From positions 27,371,501 to 27,435,500 of the forward strand of contig NC_092580.1 in the NCBI RefSeq assembly GCF_037975245.1: a DNA stretch of 64,000 nucleotides. The letters run 5' to 3'. Positions 43,501-52,166 of the stretch are shown here, one piece after another. Source of the DNA: Apostichopus japonicus (Eukaryota > Echinodermata > Holothuroidea > Aspidochirotida > Stichopodidae). Every line of letters starts with the position of its first letter. Position 1 is the first letter of the stretch. A program made the position numbers and the translations under genes. The notes under the pieces were generated by a model that saw nothing but the letters and a program-made list of their open reading frames with translations, searched no databases and was not told the DNA's origin.

Positions 43501-46500
43501 GTTTACACGATACAGTATCATCACTTTACGATTGTTAGGGTAGCAGAACTGTTGCCATTCTTGCAATATGCTGACAAACACAGCTCTTTCCCACAGATCA
43601 AAATTAATAAGCGCGTCTACCTTTAACACGAAAACATGACCAAACTTTTCATGAGATAAGAAAGAGATAAAAGAAAAACAAATTGCTGAGTTCAATGTGT
43701 GTTTGTGGCAGTTGTTTGATAGAATCGTAAATTTTCTACTAATTAAAAATGTGAGCAACGGCAAGTTCAGTATCTGATATATGAGGGTTATGATCTATCG
43801 TGAGACTTCTGGTATGAGCAAAACAGCACGAGCACGAGTGCAAGTAAACTTATGTGCCTGGTACAGTATGAGTCGGAGTTGGGGAACAAGGCAGGACTAA
43901 GCAGGGTTAGGAGTTCTTTCAACCCATTGCAATGTAAATACTACATATTGGTTAGAAAGTTTCTGATTCAATGGAAAGAGTTTTGCTGTAACCATGCATG
44001 GGTTGTGTGGACACCTAATGACAGCTTTATTAAATGGGATGCACATGTAGCAAGAATACAAATGTATGTTGTGCTCTTTTGCTCATTAATAGCATTGATT
44101 TAATAAAATTAATAAATTAAAAAAACAAAAAAACGGAGATACTGGCATTAATAGCAGTACACCACACGATGTAAACATACCCAAGACATTATGATACCTT
44201 TATCACAATGTTTCATACAAAACATACATGTTTTATACAAAACATATGTTTTGTATGTTTTTTACAAAACATCACAAACCAAAAAAAACAAATGAAGCAA
44301 TGGCACCAGGACGACATACCAGTTGATAGCAGATGCTCCTCTGTGTCTTGGAAGTATGGATGGATGGTAGATGATGGAACCATTCTTTGGATGGTCAATA
44401 ACATTCATGGGGATGAACTGGGAACAGAAAGGGAGGACGTTGAGCTCGGCACCCACGCTGGCATACTGGTCCACGACGTCCTTGATGGGCTCACCTTTGA
44501 CCCGCCACTTGGGAAACTTGAAAACGTTGACGCCGTCATTCTGCGCAGCAGTAGCTGACATCAAACGGAAATTAATAAAGTTCTAGTTAAAATTACTGAA
44601 ATATCACATTGATAAATAGACTATGTTAATAAAACATTCCACTTGGTACCTTTACAAACCCCTTTCATTTCTTCTGTAAATAGTAGAAGTAATACTTCAA
44701 CATATAAATATATATATATATTTAAATACCACGTTACCAACCCACGGTATGATTATTGAATCTTTGCAAATATACTCCACACTGTGCAAAGTATGTTAGA
44801 GATTAATGATAGATAATGGTAAACACAATTAGTGAAAGCAATGCTCTGAGAGATGCGGGCAATGTTTACGACACGTAAGCAACCTAAAGTAATCAAACCT
44901 TGGTTCAGAAAAGTTCAGTTTTTAGACTCAACATGGAGCTGCTTTGACAACTTTTGGTGGAAAATGTTAATTGCATGAACAAAATCTACAATGAAATGCT
45001 GGGAGTTTTACACTTTCTAAAACTTGCAATGTAACCATAACAACAATTGTGCATTTATGTTAGGTACAGTTGTATACTGACAAGGTGAACAGCATCAAAA
45101 CATGATAACAAAACCTGTGACCTTCCACAGTATCCATGGAGACAGTGTGACTTATGTTCTAGAAAATTGAACACATTTCAGTTGTGACTGCAAATGACCT
45201 TCGGCCTACACAGATTTCAATATTTACTTCCAGGTGCTCCTAAGGTGGATCAACATACCAGGTATGAAGGCATCAAACAGGCACACACATACACACCATC
45301 GCATAGATTCCTGTTCCCTTCAGCAAGGACACCAAAACAAAATGCAGCTTTATGTTTATTACCGTGAATGTTCATTGATAGATCATTTCTGGAATTTCAG
45401 AGCAAAATGCTAGAAGGACAAAGATTGTAACTAGGCGAAGGACATGTACAGTACCCAGTGGATCGGCCCGGCCTTTCACATCGGGGATGGTGAATACGCC
45501 AACAATCTCGTGACCGTCCTTCCTCAGCAGCTTGTAGACCTCTTCTCCAAACTGACTCTGGCCGATGATTGCAATCTTCAAGTTTGACATGATTTTCTGA
45601 AAGTTGAAAAATTTATAAAGGGATACAGGAGCAGCCACATTTGGACAAATTATACTAAACATAAATTGGTACGGTTTTAAATGGATCAAATGTCAATTCA
45701 AAATCCCCAAAAAGAAACGTTGAACTGAATACATGTAACAACTACAAGATGACTGAGAAAGTCACATACATTCTGCAGAATATTGCATGAGCTTGCTAAT
45801 TCATTCCACAAATTTGTAATCCCCCCCATCACAAAATATTCTTGGTGACATATGTTATCGATGGAACAGCATGATGTGAGAGATGGGGCTTTCGAAAGGT
45901 TGAGGTGAGTGGGTTGATGTGTTGGTAACTCGATGCTCTGGGGAGGAGATGGGTTTTTTTTTTCTTTTCTTTTTTGCACCAATAAAAGAGAACATGAATT
46001 CATGTTATGCCTCCAAGCAGTTACGTCCTTATGTGTAGAGAAGTTAGTACAGGCTGAATTTAGTAATGACACAAGCTTTGCCAGCAGCTCCCCTGTACGG
46101 AAGTGCTCAGCTTATTTTCTCGCCACTTTGTGCTTGAACGATTCCGGTTTGCGGAGCATTTCTCGAAAGTTACACAACGCCGGTCTCATTGGGGAGGTTG
46201 AGATCCCCAACTGTTAGACACATGCTGACCAGTCGGTCTAACTTTCCAGTTACTGTACTGTCAGCTACCGTACTATAATCTCTAATTTCATATCTTCGTA
46301 CAGATGCATAAATGTTGTTTACTTTCATAAGTGCAATGAGCTAGCGACTCTTCTTCAAATAAGTTTTACGTGGAATACTGTAATGACGCCGGTACCCTTA
46401 AATCACTGCACATGGATTAAATATAGAATTAACAACATGTTGACCCACTTGAATCTAATCTATCTAATGTGCACATAAATGCTCTGCTGCGTACAGTAGT

Positions 46501-49500
46501 AAAGGTAAAGAAAAGACCTAACAGATATGAAACAGAACAAAGGGCATCAAGTCACGCCCCTAGTGTGCTGTTAACACTGAAATTACCCCTGTAGGCTTTG
46601 ATACAGGGTGTGACCCTGGTTGAACACAGAGGTCAGAATCAATATATGTTGTATTATAAAGTAGTCAAAGTCTGAATCATGGGTGACCTGGCATATCTGT
46701 TTATCAAGCCCCACTTACTACAGTTATCCTTTGTTCACCAGATCAGGTCTGGTTCAAATGTAAACATGGGGCATTTAAATGCACCACAAGTAGCATTTGC
46801 TATTGCTCAAGAGAGTGAAATTAAAAATAAAATAAAACTGTTAGCAAACTGCTTATCGACTCTGAAGAAGATCCTGCTAGGATCAAAACGTCAGGCCAAC
46901 TTTCTTTTATACATGCTCAAGAAAGTGGTCATGATGTTACAGTCATTTAAGTTACAGGTCCCCAACAAATTCCTTGATATTTGAATGGAACTTTAGCGGT
47001 TGGTATTTAAATACAAGTGCAGTCAAACAAGTACACTAGAGACAGTTAACAAAGCAGAGATCTTCACTGCAATGAGGTACAAAGAAATCAAAAGGCAATG
47101 TTTGATAACATTGCGTATATATGAAAATTCATTGATTGAATTTGCACAGCAGCTCAACAAAAGAACACATTGTGTTGTTTGTGTAAAGATCAGTTCAGTT
47201 GAGTGAACAATACAATCCCTAACCTTCCTGAAATGACCATGAACCAAACAAAAGAAGGCCAAATGATTAGCCCTAAGTATACTGTAGGGTTTGGTTCTAA
47301 ATTCTTTGCTACCAACTTTACTCATTAAACTAAAACAGACTGACTGAGGTACATACCAATCCTTCAATAGAAAAACTAGTTGAAACTAGTTTGAACCAGT
47401 TCCAAGTTGTCCTGAATGACCTTTTACCCACAAAGCACATATCAACAACCTTGTATACAGAATATACTGAGGACAATCTTAGGTCAATTCCCCCTTGTGT
47501 CAACTTAAGTTATCAGCTCTCAAATAGTCACACCTCCAGTGTGCAAACCAAAACATTTAAAGATATTTGAACTCCAGTGCATAGAGTTCATGAATGAAGA
47601 CCTGACTTAAATGTTTTGACTTGACAATCTTAAAGGGTATATACTAGTGGCTAAAGTTGATTATTTAAAAACATGCTGAATAGATTAATAATCTTTGGCA
47701 AAAACAACAACGCATTTCTTATCCCGTAGATGTGAATTTTTCAATTTTTTTGTGATAATTTCATTAATTTGTATTTTATGCATCTGGCAACAAATGCATG
47801 ATTTCATCACTTGGCCAATTCAGCTGAAAATGTCTCTGTTTTTGTTTATAATTTCTTCAAATATTTATCTACAGAGGCAAAAGAATACCTTCTACAAAAA
47901 AAGATACATTTTTTGGTGAAATCTACTCAGATCTTTGACAGCTTGGTTATTGGCATTGCAAATGAATTGATTACGTTTCAAGGATAAAATGAACAAGAAG
48001 TTAATAATAGCCAAAGTAAAGTTTCCAAAGAGCAGTAACCAGATGACATCACAGACCCCCTACTGTGATCCAAACTGCAGTTTGCAGGCCTAGGCTCAAC
48101 ATAAGTCATATTCAACCAACCATATCTGGAATTAGGGTCAGGGTATTGAGATGGGGTTTTCCATTTGCAGTGTGAAATATTTTTTCTATTCAAGTGTCAC
48201 ATTGTTTGTCAACAGAAAATCCTTTGAGTTGACAAATCTACCAAGAAATGGTACAAGTTTAAAGGGAAGAGCTTTATTTTCATGGAGATTTCAAACAGAC
48301 TATCACAGATTTACGTTGATTTCTTTATAGACTATTTCCATTTTTTTCCCCCGTAAAACTTTTAGAATATTCTTCTTAATGCATGTTAAATAAGAGTCAT
48401 TTATATGAAGTAACTCTTCAGTTTAGTGAACCAACCAATCAAATAGCCATGAAAAAATATACAGAAAACTAAACCAAGTAACCCAAAAAAGAAGAAGAAG
48501 AAGAAGCAGACACTATATAAATGTATAGGAAGTTGAGCTTGTGCTTAACTGTAAACGAATCAGATCTTTAATCACATCTTTTGTGTCTCCTCAATTTTAT
48601 TGGAGAATATGTTTGAACAACACAGGAGAGAACATTTAAGATACTTTGAGGACAGTTGCAAACATTTTGGGAAAGTACTCTTCTTTTGTGGACTTTCTAT
48701 CCATCAATACAGGGCTAGCTAAGCCAGTTTAAATATTTAATGAAAATATGACAATTTAATGTACAGCAAGTTCCTATGTATGAATAGCTGATCACACATA
48801 TTTATCAGGTGACCATCTCACATAAACATCAAACAGCTGTTAACCAATGATAACAGTATACTCTGAACATTAGGGTAAAGTGATACATCCACACTCCGAG
48901 AAATAATTGTAAGCTTATTTCAGTTTCAAATGCATTCAGCGAGTGCTGATGCAGTGGCCAACACTTATCAAGGCTATATCTCATATATTGTATTGTTTTC
49001 ATTAGCTGCCCTGCAGTTAACATTGAAGTCTATATATATATATACACTGTAGACTCTCTATACACACACAGTACGTGTACAGTAACCAGAGCAACGTACT
49101 ATAGAGTGCATGAAAGTTAATGTTAATTCATACAGAAGGCCTGGACGGAATTACTTCCTCCTGTGTATACCATAGATGGCATGATTACTCTGCATTAATC
49201 ATACATTTCAAGTAGGTCAAAGGTTACATTATGTAAATAGCCTCCAAAGTGATCATGTATCCATGGTGAGCATTGTCAAGACGGGTATTCCTCATTCTCT
49301 CAACGGAAAAGATGACAGAGTATTTTGCTGAAGTGTTCTACACAGTTGGACCCATTTTGTTGTCTAGATTACAATACCTGGTTTCTACTAGTCTATGTCC
49401 CTTCATTTTTATGTTTGAATATAATCGTACATTACCGTTAATGTTTACATAAGATTGCACATATTATTATAGCAGCCATGTATTCTCTCTGTGCAAGTGG

Positions 49501-51627
49501 CATATTGATGGATATATTCAACAGACTCAAATGACACTATCAGATGCAAACCAAACTCATGGCTTCTAAAAACATTGCAAAATAAGCCTTCACTACCTGT
49601 TGACCATGAAAATATGCACAATGCAGGGCAATACTTCTGAGCTAGTATTTTCAAACTTCCTAGTACTACAACTAGGCTTAACTAGATAACTCTTTACTAG
49701 CTTTCAGCCATTATACATACTGTATAGTAAAGGCGTCATAACTCATGCCCAGGTCTTCGTAATTGACCCACCTTCAAATATTACTAGCAAAGATACAGCG
49801 GGCAAGCAATTCTTTTTGCAGCTAAGCATAGTTACATATTTCATGAGTCTGAATCCATATCAGGTATGTGCTGATCAAACTGTGTTTCTTTTAAAGCTTT
49901 TAACACCCTCCCCCCCCCCCCCCCCCCAGTTTTGCACATATTTTTGGCATTAGGAAATCTTAGGCTCAGAGCATAGCAAACAGCATCCAAAGTTAATGGA
50001 TGTATACTAACAGTTAGCATATTAACGAATGTGTCAATTTTGGGGTATGAAAGAACTCCACACGGCAGACATTTTGTGGGAAAATTCAGCTCTAAAGGCC
50101 GGGTCACATCTGCGCGATTCAACACGCGATTCAACTCGCAACTAAAATCACGCGATTTTCGATTCAACTTCGAAATCAACTTTTTGGTCACATACGCGCG
50201 ACTGTTCAAACAACTACAGGACAAATCAACCCAAATCGACGGCGCAACTTTTATTGCGCAACAAGTTGATACCTGTGTCTAACTACGTGATTCAACCTTC
50301 AATTGTATTGCGAGTTGAATCGGTGTTGAATGGCGCAGATGTGACCCCGGGCTTAATGTACATTATGCTGGCACAGAACAATAAATATTTTAAGATCATT
50401 ACATTTCTGAGGAACTACACATATGAAAAACAGATACAATTTAGTGATTTGGATTTTTCATTGACAGACATCGCAGACCTTAATCATTAAGTGCGTCAAT
50501 TATGAGCCTACCAAGCTACATTCAAACTTGGCCACCTCCAAGCCAGAACAGGTTAAAATATAGAATATTGAACATTGTGAAACTGTCACAATGGTGCCTG
50601 GAGACATCGCTCTGCAGTATTCTAGCCTTAACTTTAAACTTCACGGACTACAAGCATAGAGCCGACTCCACAGTTTATTTTGCATGTGAATGTGTCCATT
50701 ATTTATATTGATCGCAGGAAGCCAAAAGTGACTTGCACTATTCATGATCTTTTAAAATGTAGTGTACAATTCTATACAAAGATTGCTAAAAATGTTTGTA
50801 ACATATTTGTTCCTAATTTAACAATTATTTATAAAGAAGTGAACCTGTTAAAAACATTTCAAAGTTCCTCCTTATAACCTTATAAGTTATAATCTAATGT
50901 AACTTCGGCTGCGACCAACCTGATTGCAGCCAAAGGCAAGGACAATAACTGCTCAGATTAACAGATGTACTTTTGATCTGTCTGATCAGGCCAACCACAT
51001 TCCTGATGTACACGTATTGTTATTAATACTCTGACATTCGAGGCTGTCACAGCTTCTTGGCACAATGCCTAACTTGACTAAGATTAGAAAGTAAATAGGC
51101 CAAGACAGATCACTGAACGAATGATGTGTTACATGGAGACTGAGTTGAAGCATACATGTCATTGGAAGTTATTCAAAGGCAACCATACCATTCAGTATAA
51201 TGTTATGGTCAACATACTAGGCCTAGCCTACACAATGCATTAATTACAATTACAAACAACATCTGGCTAGATTAGCTCCTGTTCCAAAGTTAATCACGAA
51301 CAGTAATAACACTTATGCTAGAAACACTCTGGCTATATCTAGCCTAAATTAGGCTGCAATATGCAGTCTAATATTTAACTGTTTCCTGAGAAATTTACAT
51401 GCCCTGATCTAACACCTAAGTCTATAGTATAACGGTATGTCCTAACAATATCATTTCCGAGTATACGCAAACAGCTGATGCTGATACACTCTGCGCAAGT
51501 AATTTGGACATAAGCCAGTGAAGCTATGTTTATCAATCAAAGTATGCCCTAGCCTATGACTTCGCAGTATTTATTTACTTACCTTAGTCGTTGAAAATTT
51601 GCGAATTGACTGAAAAGCAGAGAGCAT
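25502..51627 (-). CDS. ALDH1L2: 10-formyltetrahydrofolate dehydrogenase, mitochondrial-type (ALDH1L2-like), whole gene, 22 coding exons
   Basis: The enzyme converts 10-formyl-THF plus NADP+ to THF plus CO2, in one-carbon folate metabolism. I joined 22 exons by frame and GT/AG sites; every splice phase agrees, and the 2772-nt CDS gives 923 residues plus stop, matching the family length of about 900-925. Order of parts: presequence 1-17; formyl-THF hydrolase about 18-330, with His126 in the [11 protein letters not shown] motif and Asp162 in GLDTG; acyl-carrier-like domain about 340-420, with phosphopantetheine Ser374 in MGAGSMD; aldehyde dehydrogenase about 425-923, with Glu691 in LELGGK and Cys725 in GENCIAAGR. 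No key residue is missing and no frame is broken. The first ATG has an in-frame TGA 15 nt upstream and G at -3. A second in-frame ATG (Met18) would give an ALDH1L1-like cytosolic protein. Orthology to ALDH1L2 rather than a single ancestral ALDH1L is inferred from the leader only. Confidence 0.95.
25698..26355. mobile_element. hAT-like non-autonomous element (658 bp) with 8-bp target duplication
   Basis: The termini are CAGTGGCGGCGCCAGG and, reversed, CAGTGGCGGCGCCAAGG. The flanks carry an exact 8-bp duplication CAATACGC (25690-25697 and 26356-26363), the hAT hallmark. It has no transposase ORF. It lies in the last ALDH1L intron. Confidence 0.85.
26544..26749. mobile_element. MITE copy A (206 bp) with 9-bp target duplication
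   Basis: Imperfect terminal repeats CCCAGTCGGGA and, reversed, GCCAGTTGGGA. Flanking CACATGACA occurs on both sides (26535-26543, 26750-26758). The interior has self-complementary GTACTGTCAGTAC. Same family as copies at 28.7, 34.1 and 34.4 kb. Confidence 0.75.
26826..27025 (-). CDS. ALDH1L2: ALDH1L coding exon 21
   Basis: Residues 836-902, phase 2 to 1, donor G|GTAAGT. It contains [32 protein letters not shown] and [11 protein letters not shown], the last strongly conserved ALDH block. Confidence 0.96.
27412..27517 (-). CDS. ALDH1L2: ALDH1L coding exon 20
   Basis: Residues 801-835, phase 1 to 2. It contains the EESFGPIM motif typical of ALDHs, preceded by [15 protein letters not shown]. Confidence 0.95.
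27847..28012 (-). CDS. ALDH1L2: ALDH1L coding exon 19
   Basis: Residues 746-800, phase 0 to 1, donor G|GTAAAG. It encodes [20 protein letters not shown] and [17 protein letters not shown]. Confidence 0.95.
28135..28500. repeat. 34-bp minisatellite, about 11 copies
   Basis: Units contain TTTAACTCTAGAAAAACAAT and AGAAAGTGACAGTA with a steady 34-base period. Later units decay. It lies in the intron between ALDH1L exons 18 and 19. Confidence 0.9.
28730..28935. mobile_element. MITE copy D (diverged)
   Basis: It shares the order 'catgtc.cc.ttc.aagcactt', 'tatgaatatt.ttgtttctatcag' and terminal 'aactggct' with copies A and B, in the same orientation, but is strongly mutated. Confidence 0.55.
29134..29232 (-). 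CDS. ALDH1L2: ALDH1L coding exon 18: catalytic Cys
   Basis: Residues 713-745, phase 0, donor GTG|GTATGT. It contains [18 protein letters not shown] with the catalytic nucleophile Cys725, 34 residues after the Glu as in the family. Confidence 0.96.
29936..30035 (-). CDS. ALDH1L2: ALDH1L coding exon 17: catalytic Glu
   Basis: Residues 679-712, phase 2 to 0, donor CAG|GTGAGG. It contains [19 protein letters not shown] with the general-base Glu (691). Confidence 0.96.
30580..30673 (-). CDS. ALDH1L2: ALDH1L coding exon 16
   Basis: Residues 648-679, phase 1 to 2, donor AG|GTAAGT. It carries [15 protein letters not shown], the Rossmann GxTGS.xxG dinucleotide motif of ALDHs. Confidence 0.95.
31666..31859 (-). 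CDS. ALDH1L2: ALDH1L coding exon 15: cofactor-binding core
   Basis: Residues 583-647, phase 2 to 1. It includes TPWNYPLMM with the active-site Asn, [17 protein letters not shown] for NADP binding, and [14 protein letters not shown]. Confidence 0.96.
32609..32679 (-). CDS. ALDH1L2: ALDH1L coding exon 14
   Basis: Residues 560-582, phase 0 to 2, acceptor TTTTCTAG, donor GG|GTGAGT. It encodes [20 protein letters not shown], matching the ALDH1L strand before the nucleotide-binding core. Confidence 0.94.
33083..33233 (-). CDS. ALDH1L2: ALDH1L coding exon 13
   Basis: Residues 509-559, phase 2 to 0. It carries [13 protein letters not shown] and the [14 protein letters not shown] motif of ALDH1-class enzymes. 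Confidence 0.95.
33808..33872 (-). CDS. ALDH1L2: ALDH1L coding exon 12
   Basis: Residues 488-509, phase 0 to 2, donor TTTAA|GTAAGT. It encodes [20 protein letters not shown], the standard ALDH 'W..m...R...L' segment. Confidence 0.93.
34137..34332 (+). mobile_element. MITE copy B (about 196 bp)
   Basis: Begins CCCAATTGGGACAATT and ends GTCCCAACTGG. Flanks ATAATAACA and ATAATAAAA differ at one base, a probable 9-bp target duplication. Located in the intron between exons 11 and 12. Confidence 0.75.
34379..34590 (-). mobile_element. MITE copy C, inverted next to copy B
   Basis: It begins GCCAATTGGGACAATTTTC and matches the complement of copy B. Only about 47 bases separate B and C, so the intron RNA could fold into a ~190-bp imperfect hairpin beside exon 11's donor. 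Confidence 0.7.
34654..34836 (-). CDS. ALDH1L2: ALDH1L coding exon 11: start of aldehyde dehydrogenase domain
   Basis: Residues 427-487, phase 0, donor AAG|GTGAGC. It begins the dehydrogenase fold with [15 protein letters not shown] and [19 protein letters not shown] copy ends about 60 bases downstream of its donor. Confidence 0.95.
35153..35294 (-). CDS. ALDH1L2: ALDH1L coding exon 10
   Basis: Residues 379-426, phase 2 to 0, donor GCA|GTAAGT. It completes the carrier domain ([20 protein letters not shown]) and its acidic linker. Confidence 0.94.
35988..36076 (-). CDS. ALDH1L2: ALDH1L coding exon 9: carrier domain with phosphopantetheine serine
   Basis: Residues 350-379, phase 0 to 2. The [15 protein letters not shown] motif places the 4'-phosphopantetheine attachment serine at residue 374, the swinging arm that passes the formyl group to the dehydrogenase domain. 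Confidence 0.95.
36569..36900. repeat. 78-bp tandem repeat, 4.3 copies
   Basis: Units start GTGAGGTAGATGTTACCTTC and contain GATTGGTATATGTCATT. Starts fall at 36569, 36647, 36724, 36802 and 36880. Located in the intron between exons 8 and 9. Confidence 0.9.
37083..37211 (-). CDS. ALDH1L2: ALDH1L coding exon 8
   Basis: Residues 307-349, phase 0, acceptor with a T8 tract, donor AAG|GTAAAG. It holds the [14 protein letters not shown] segment and then a helical, acidic linker into the carrier domain. Confidence 0.93.
37639..37773 (-). CDS. ALDH1L2: ALDH1L coding exon 7
   Basis: Residues 262-306, phase 0, donor GGG|GTGAGT. This is the less conserved C-terminal beta part of the hydrolase domain ([10 protein letters not shown] through LFFGSDGQG). 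Confidence 0.92.
37895..38262. repeat. ~71-bp tandem repeat, about 5 copies
   Basis: Repeated CACTGCCCCATATCCCAAGC, AGTGTTCTACCC and AGTGGATGTTAGGCTTCCAC in constant order. Located in the intron between exons 6 and 7. Confidence 0.9.
38572..38661 (-). CDS. ALDH1L2: ALDH1L coding exon 6
   Basis: Residues 232-261, phase 0 on both sides, acceptor TACTTTAG, donor CAG|GTAGGA. It contains [20 protein letters not shown], the conserved segment that closes the substrate pocket. Confidence 0.94.
39562..39666 (-). CDS. ALDH1L2: ALDH1L coding exon 5
   Basis: Residues 197-231, phase 0 on both sides, donor GAG|GTGAGT. It reads [17 protein letters not shown] followed by EEGATYD, a conserved linker in the hydrolase C-terminal subdomain. 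Confidence 0.94.
40380..40925. repeat. TTATGCTATG / GTGATGTAACAG degenerate minisatellite
   Basis: Many variants of TTATGCTATGTTTTGTGATG and TAACAGTTATGTGTTG recur over about 0.55 kb in the intron between exons 4 and 5, directly after exon 4's donor region. Confidence 0.85.
41052..41217 (-). CDS. ALDH1L2: ALDH1L coding exon 4: hydrolase domain, catalytic Asp
   Basis: Residues 141-196. The acceptor is CTTCACAG and the donor is ATG|GTGTGT, phase 2 to 0. It includes [15 protein letters not shown] with the catalytic Asp (162) and ends in [11 protein letters not shown]. Confidence 0.95.
42013..42290. repeat. Direct duplication of ~110 bp
   Basis: Two copies, about 42013-42127 and 42180-42290, share GACTAACAAACTGAGATAA, CTTTGACTTTCCAGA and TTTCATGAACTTCACAAG with a few changes. 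Confidence 0.8.
42661..43527. repeat. 23-bp satellite array with palindromic core, about 38 copies
   Basis: The main unit is CACTTTACAC plus GATACAGTATC plus AT. The core GATAC-A-GTATC is an interrupted palindrome. Variants include a shorter unit and one where the core is preceded by CTGTACAG. It lies in the intron between exons 3 and 4. Confidence 0.95.
44235..44256. repeat. 22-bp perfect palindrome near exon 3 donor
   Basis: Arms ATACAAAACAT and ATGTTTTGTAT meet directly, about 64 bases downstream of exon 3's splice donor. It would form a cruciform or RNA hairpin. Confidence 0.75.
44320..44554 (-). CDS. ALDH1L2: ALDH1L coding exon 3: hydrolase active-site exon
   Basis: Residues 63-140, phase 1 in and phase 2 out, donor AACTG|GTATGT. 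It carries [10 protein letters not shown] and the [18 protein letters not shown] motif with the catalytic His (126), shared by formyl-THF hydrolases and Met-tRNA formyltransferases. Confidence 0.96.
45455..45596 (-). CDS. ALDH1L2: ALDH1L coding exon 2: start of formyltransferase fold, internal ATG
   Basis: The acceptor is CAACTTTCAG and the donor is CTGG|GTACTG (phase 1). The exon encodes residues 16-62, beginning [13 protein letters not shown], the Rossmann-like opening of the hydrolase domain, and running to RADPL. The ATG at 45588-45590 is in frame and lies exactly where cytosolic ALDH1L1 proteins start. Confidence 0.95.
46858..46894 (+). mobile_element. Penelope-like element fragment with degenerate hammerhead-type motif
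   Basis: The segment shows CTGAAGA, then a GATCCT/AGGATC stem, then AAAACGTC. Penelope-like retroelements carry hammerhead ribozymes with this layout (CUGANGA, stem II, GAAAC). Here the G of GAAA is replaced, so activity is doubtful. Flanking coding remains are not recognisable. Confidence 0.4.
50094..50356. mobile_element. MITE with GGCCGGGTCACATCTGCGC ends (~263 bp)
   Basis: The left end reads GGCCGGGTCACATCTGCGC and the right end, reversed, reads GCCCGGGGTCACATCTGCGC. The interior is rich in GCGATTCAACTCGC-type words. It lies in the leader intron. Confidence 0.75.
51583..51627 (-). CDS. ALDH1L2: ALDH1L coding exon 1: mitochondrial presequence
   Basis: This exon encodes 15 residues, [15 protein letters not shown], and ends at the strong donor AAG|GTAAGT in phase 0. 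The peptide has no acidic residue, has Arg/Lys spaced among Ser, Thr and hydrophobics, and carries an RKFST segment typical of matrix presequence cleavage regions. The ATG context is GCCATGC. The frame closes upstream with TGA (51640-51642). It is too short for routine ORF finding; the splice to exon 2 is inferred from matching phase and consensus sites. Confidence 0.8.
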
Positions 51628-51666
51628 GGCGAATGAATTTCACGAGCGATCGTCTATGCTTTTATG

Positions 51667-51674
51667 TATTTATA
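51667..51674 (-). promoter_or_regulatory. TATA box of the ALDH1L gene (putative)
   Basis: The minus strand reads TATAAATA, a consensus TATA box, ending 40 bases before the first ATG. A start site about 30 bases downstream would leave a 5' leader of only about 10-15 nt. A reverse-strand CCAAT (51929-51933) lies further upstream. Position and motif are seen; use as a promoter is inferred. Confidence 0.45.
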
Positions 51675-52166
51675 AAACCGGCGTTCGAACTGCCAACCTG
51701 GCGAACAGTTTGGGAGATGATGCAAAACTTTCTAGTCGTGCGTGTGTTCGTTCTATCTTGATCATGCACAGTCAGCTTGTTTACGTACTTGGGTGTTATG
51801 TTATGCACATACATGTAGTACGATATACTGCCAATACAAGCCAAACGCCGGTACTGTCAATTCAATGCAGTATTGAGGACAGCATATCAGTAGGCGGGAA
51901 CTAGGCGTCACCAAAACAAAGGATTACGATTGGTTTTACTTTGGAATAGTCTATCAAAAGCGCTCGGAGTTAAATAAATCATGTACCCTTAAACATATGA
52001 ATTTCAATAATATGATACGAGAATCGTTAAGTTATCTCTTATTTATTGCAACGGACTGAATGGATTAAGGTATTCTTTCTTTTTCGGCCAATCCTAGAGG
52101 AAGTATTGGATATTTCGTATTCTAATTTCACAGCTGGTAAACGAATTTTTTTAAACTGACCGTTAC

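Larger units (their letters stand above)
45597..51582 (-). other. Leader intron of ALDH1L (6.0 kb)
   Basis: It separates the presequence exon from the body of the gene. It contains a Penelope-like fragment (46.8 kb), a MITE (50.1 kb) and a long C run (49910-49927). No other exon is supported. Confidence 0.75.

Noticed and set aside
42661-43527. CRISPR-like regular array
   Set aside because: Units abut with no unique spacers, and the context is an animal intron; it is a tandem satellite.
45372-45689. Longer start upstream of Met18 read straight through intron sequence
   Set aside because: The frame is open by chance; a good acceptor and the spliced presequence exon explain the 5' end better.
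46679-46984. 101-residue plus-strand ORF as a gene
   Set aside because: It overlaps the Penelope-like motif and has no known domain; likely retroelement debris.
51626-51904. 92-residue plus-strand ORF starting at the ALDH1L ATG
   Set aside because: It arises because CATG is palindromic; the frame runs over the ALDH1L promoter and has no recognisable domain.
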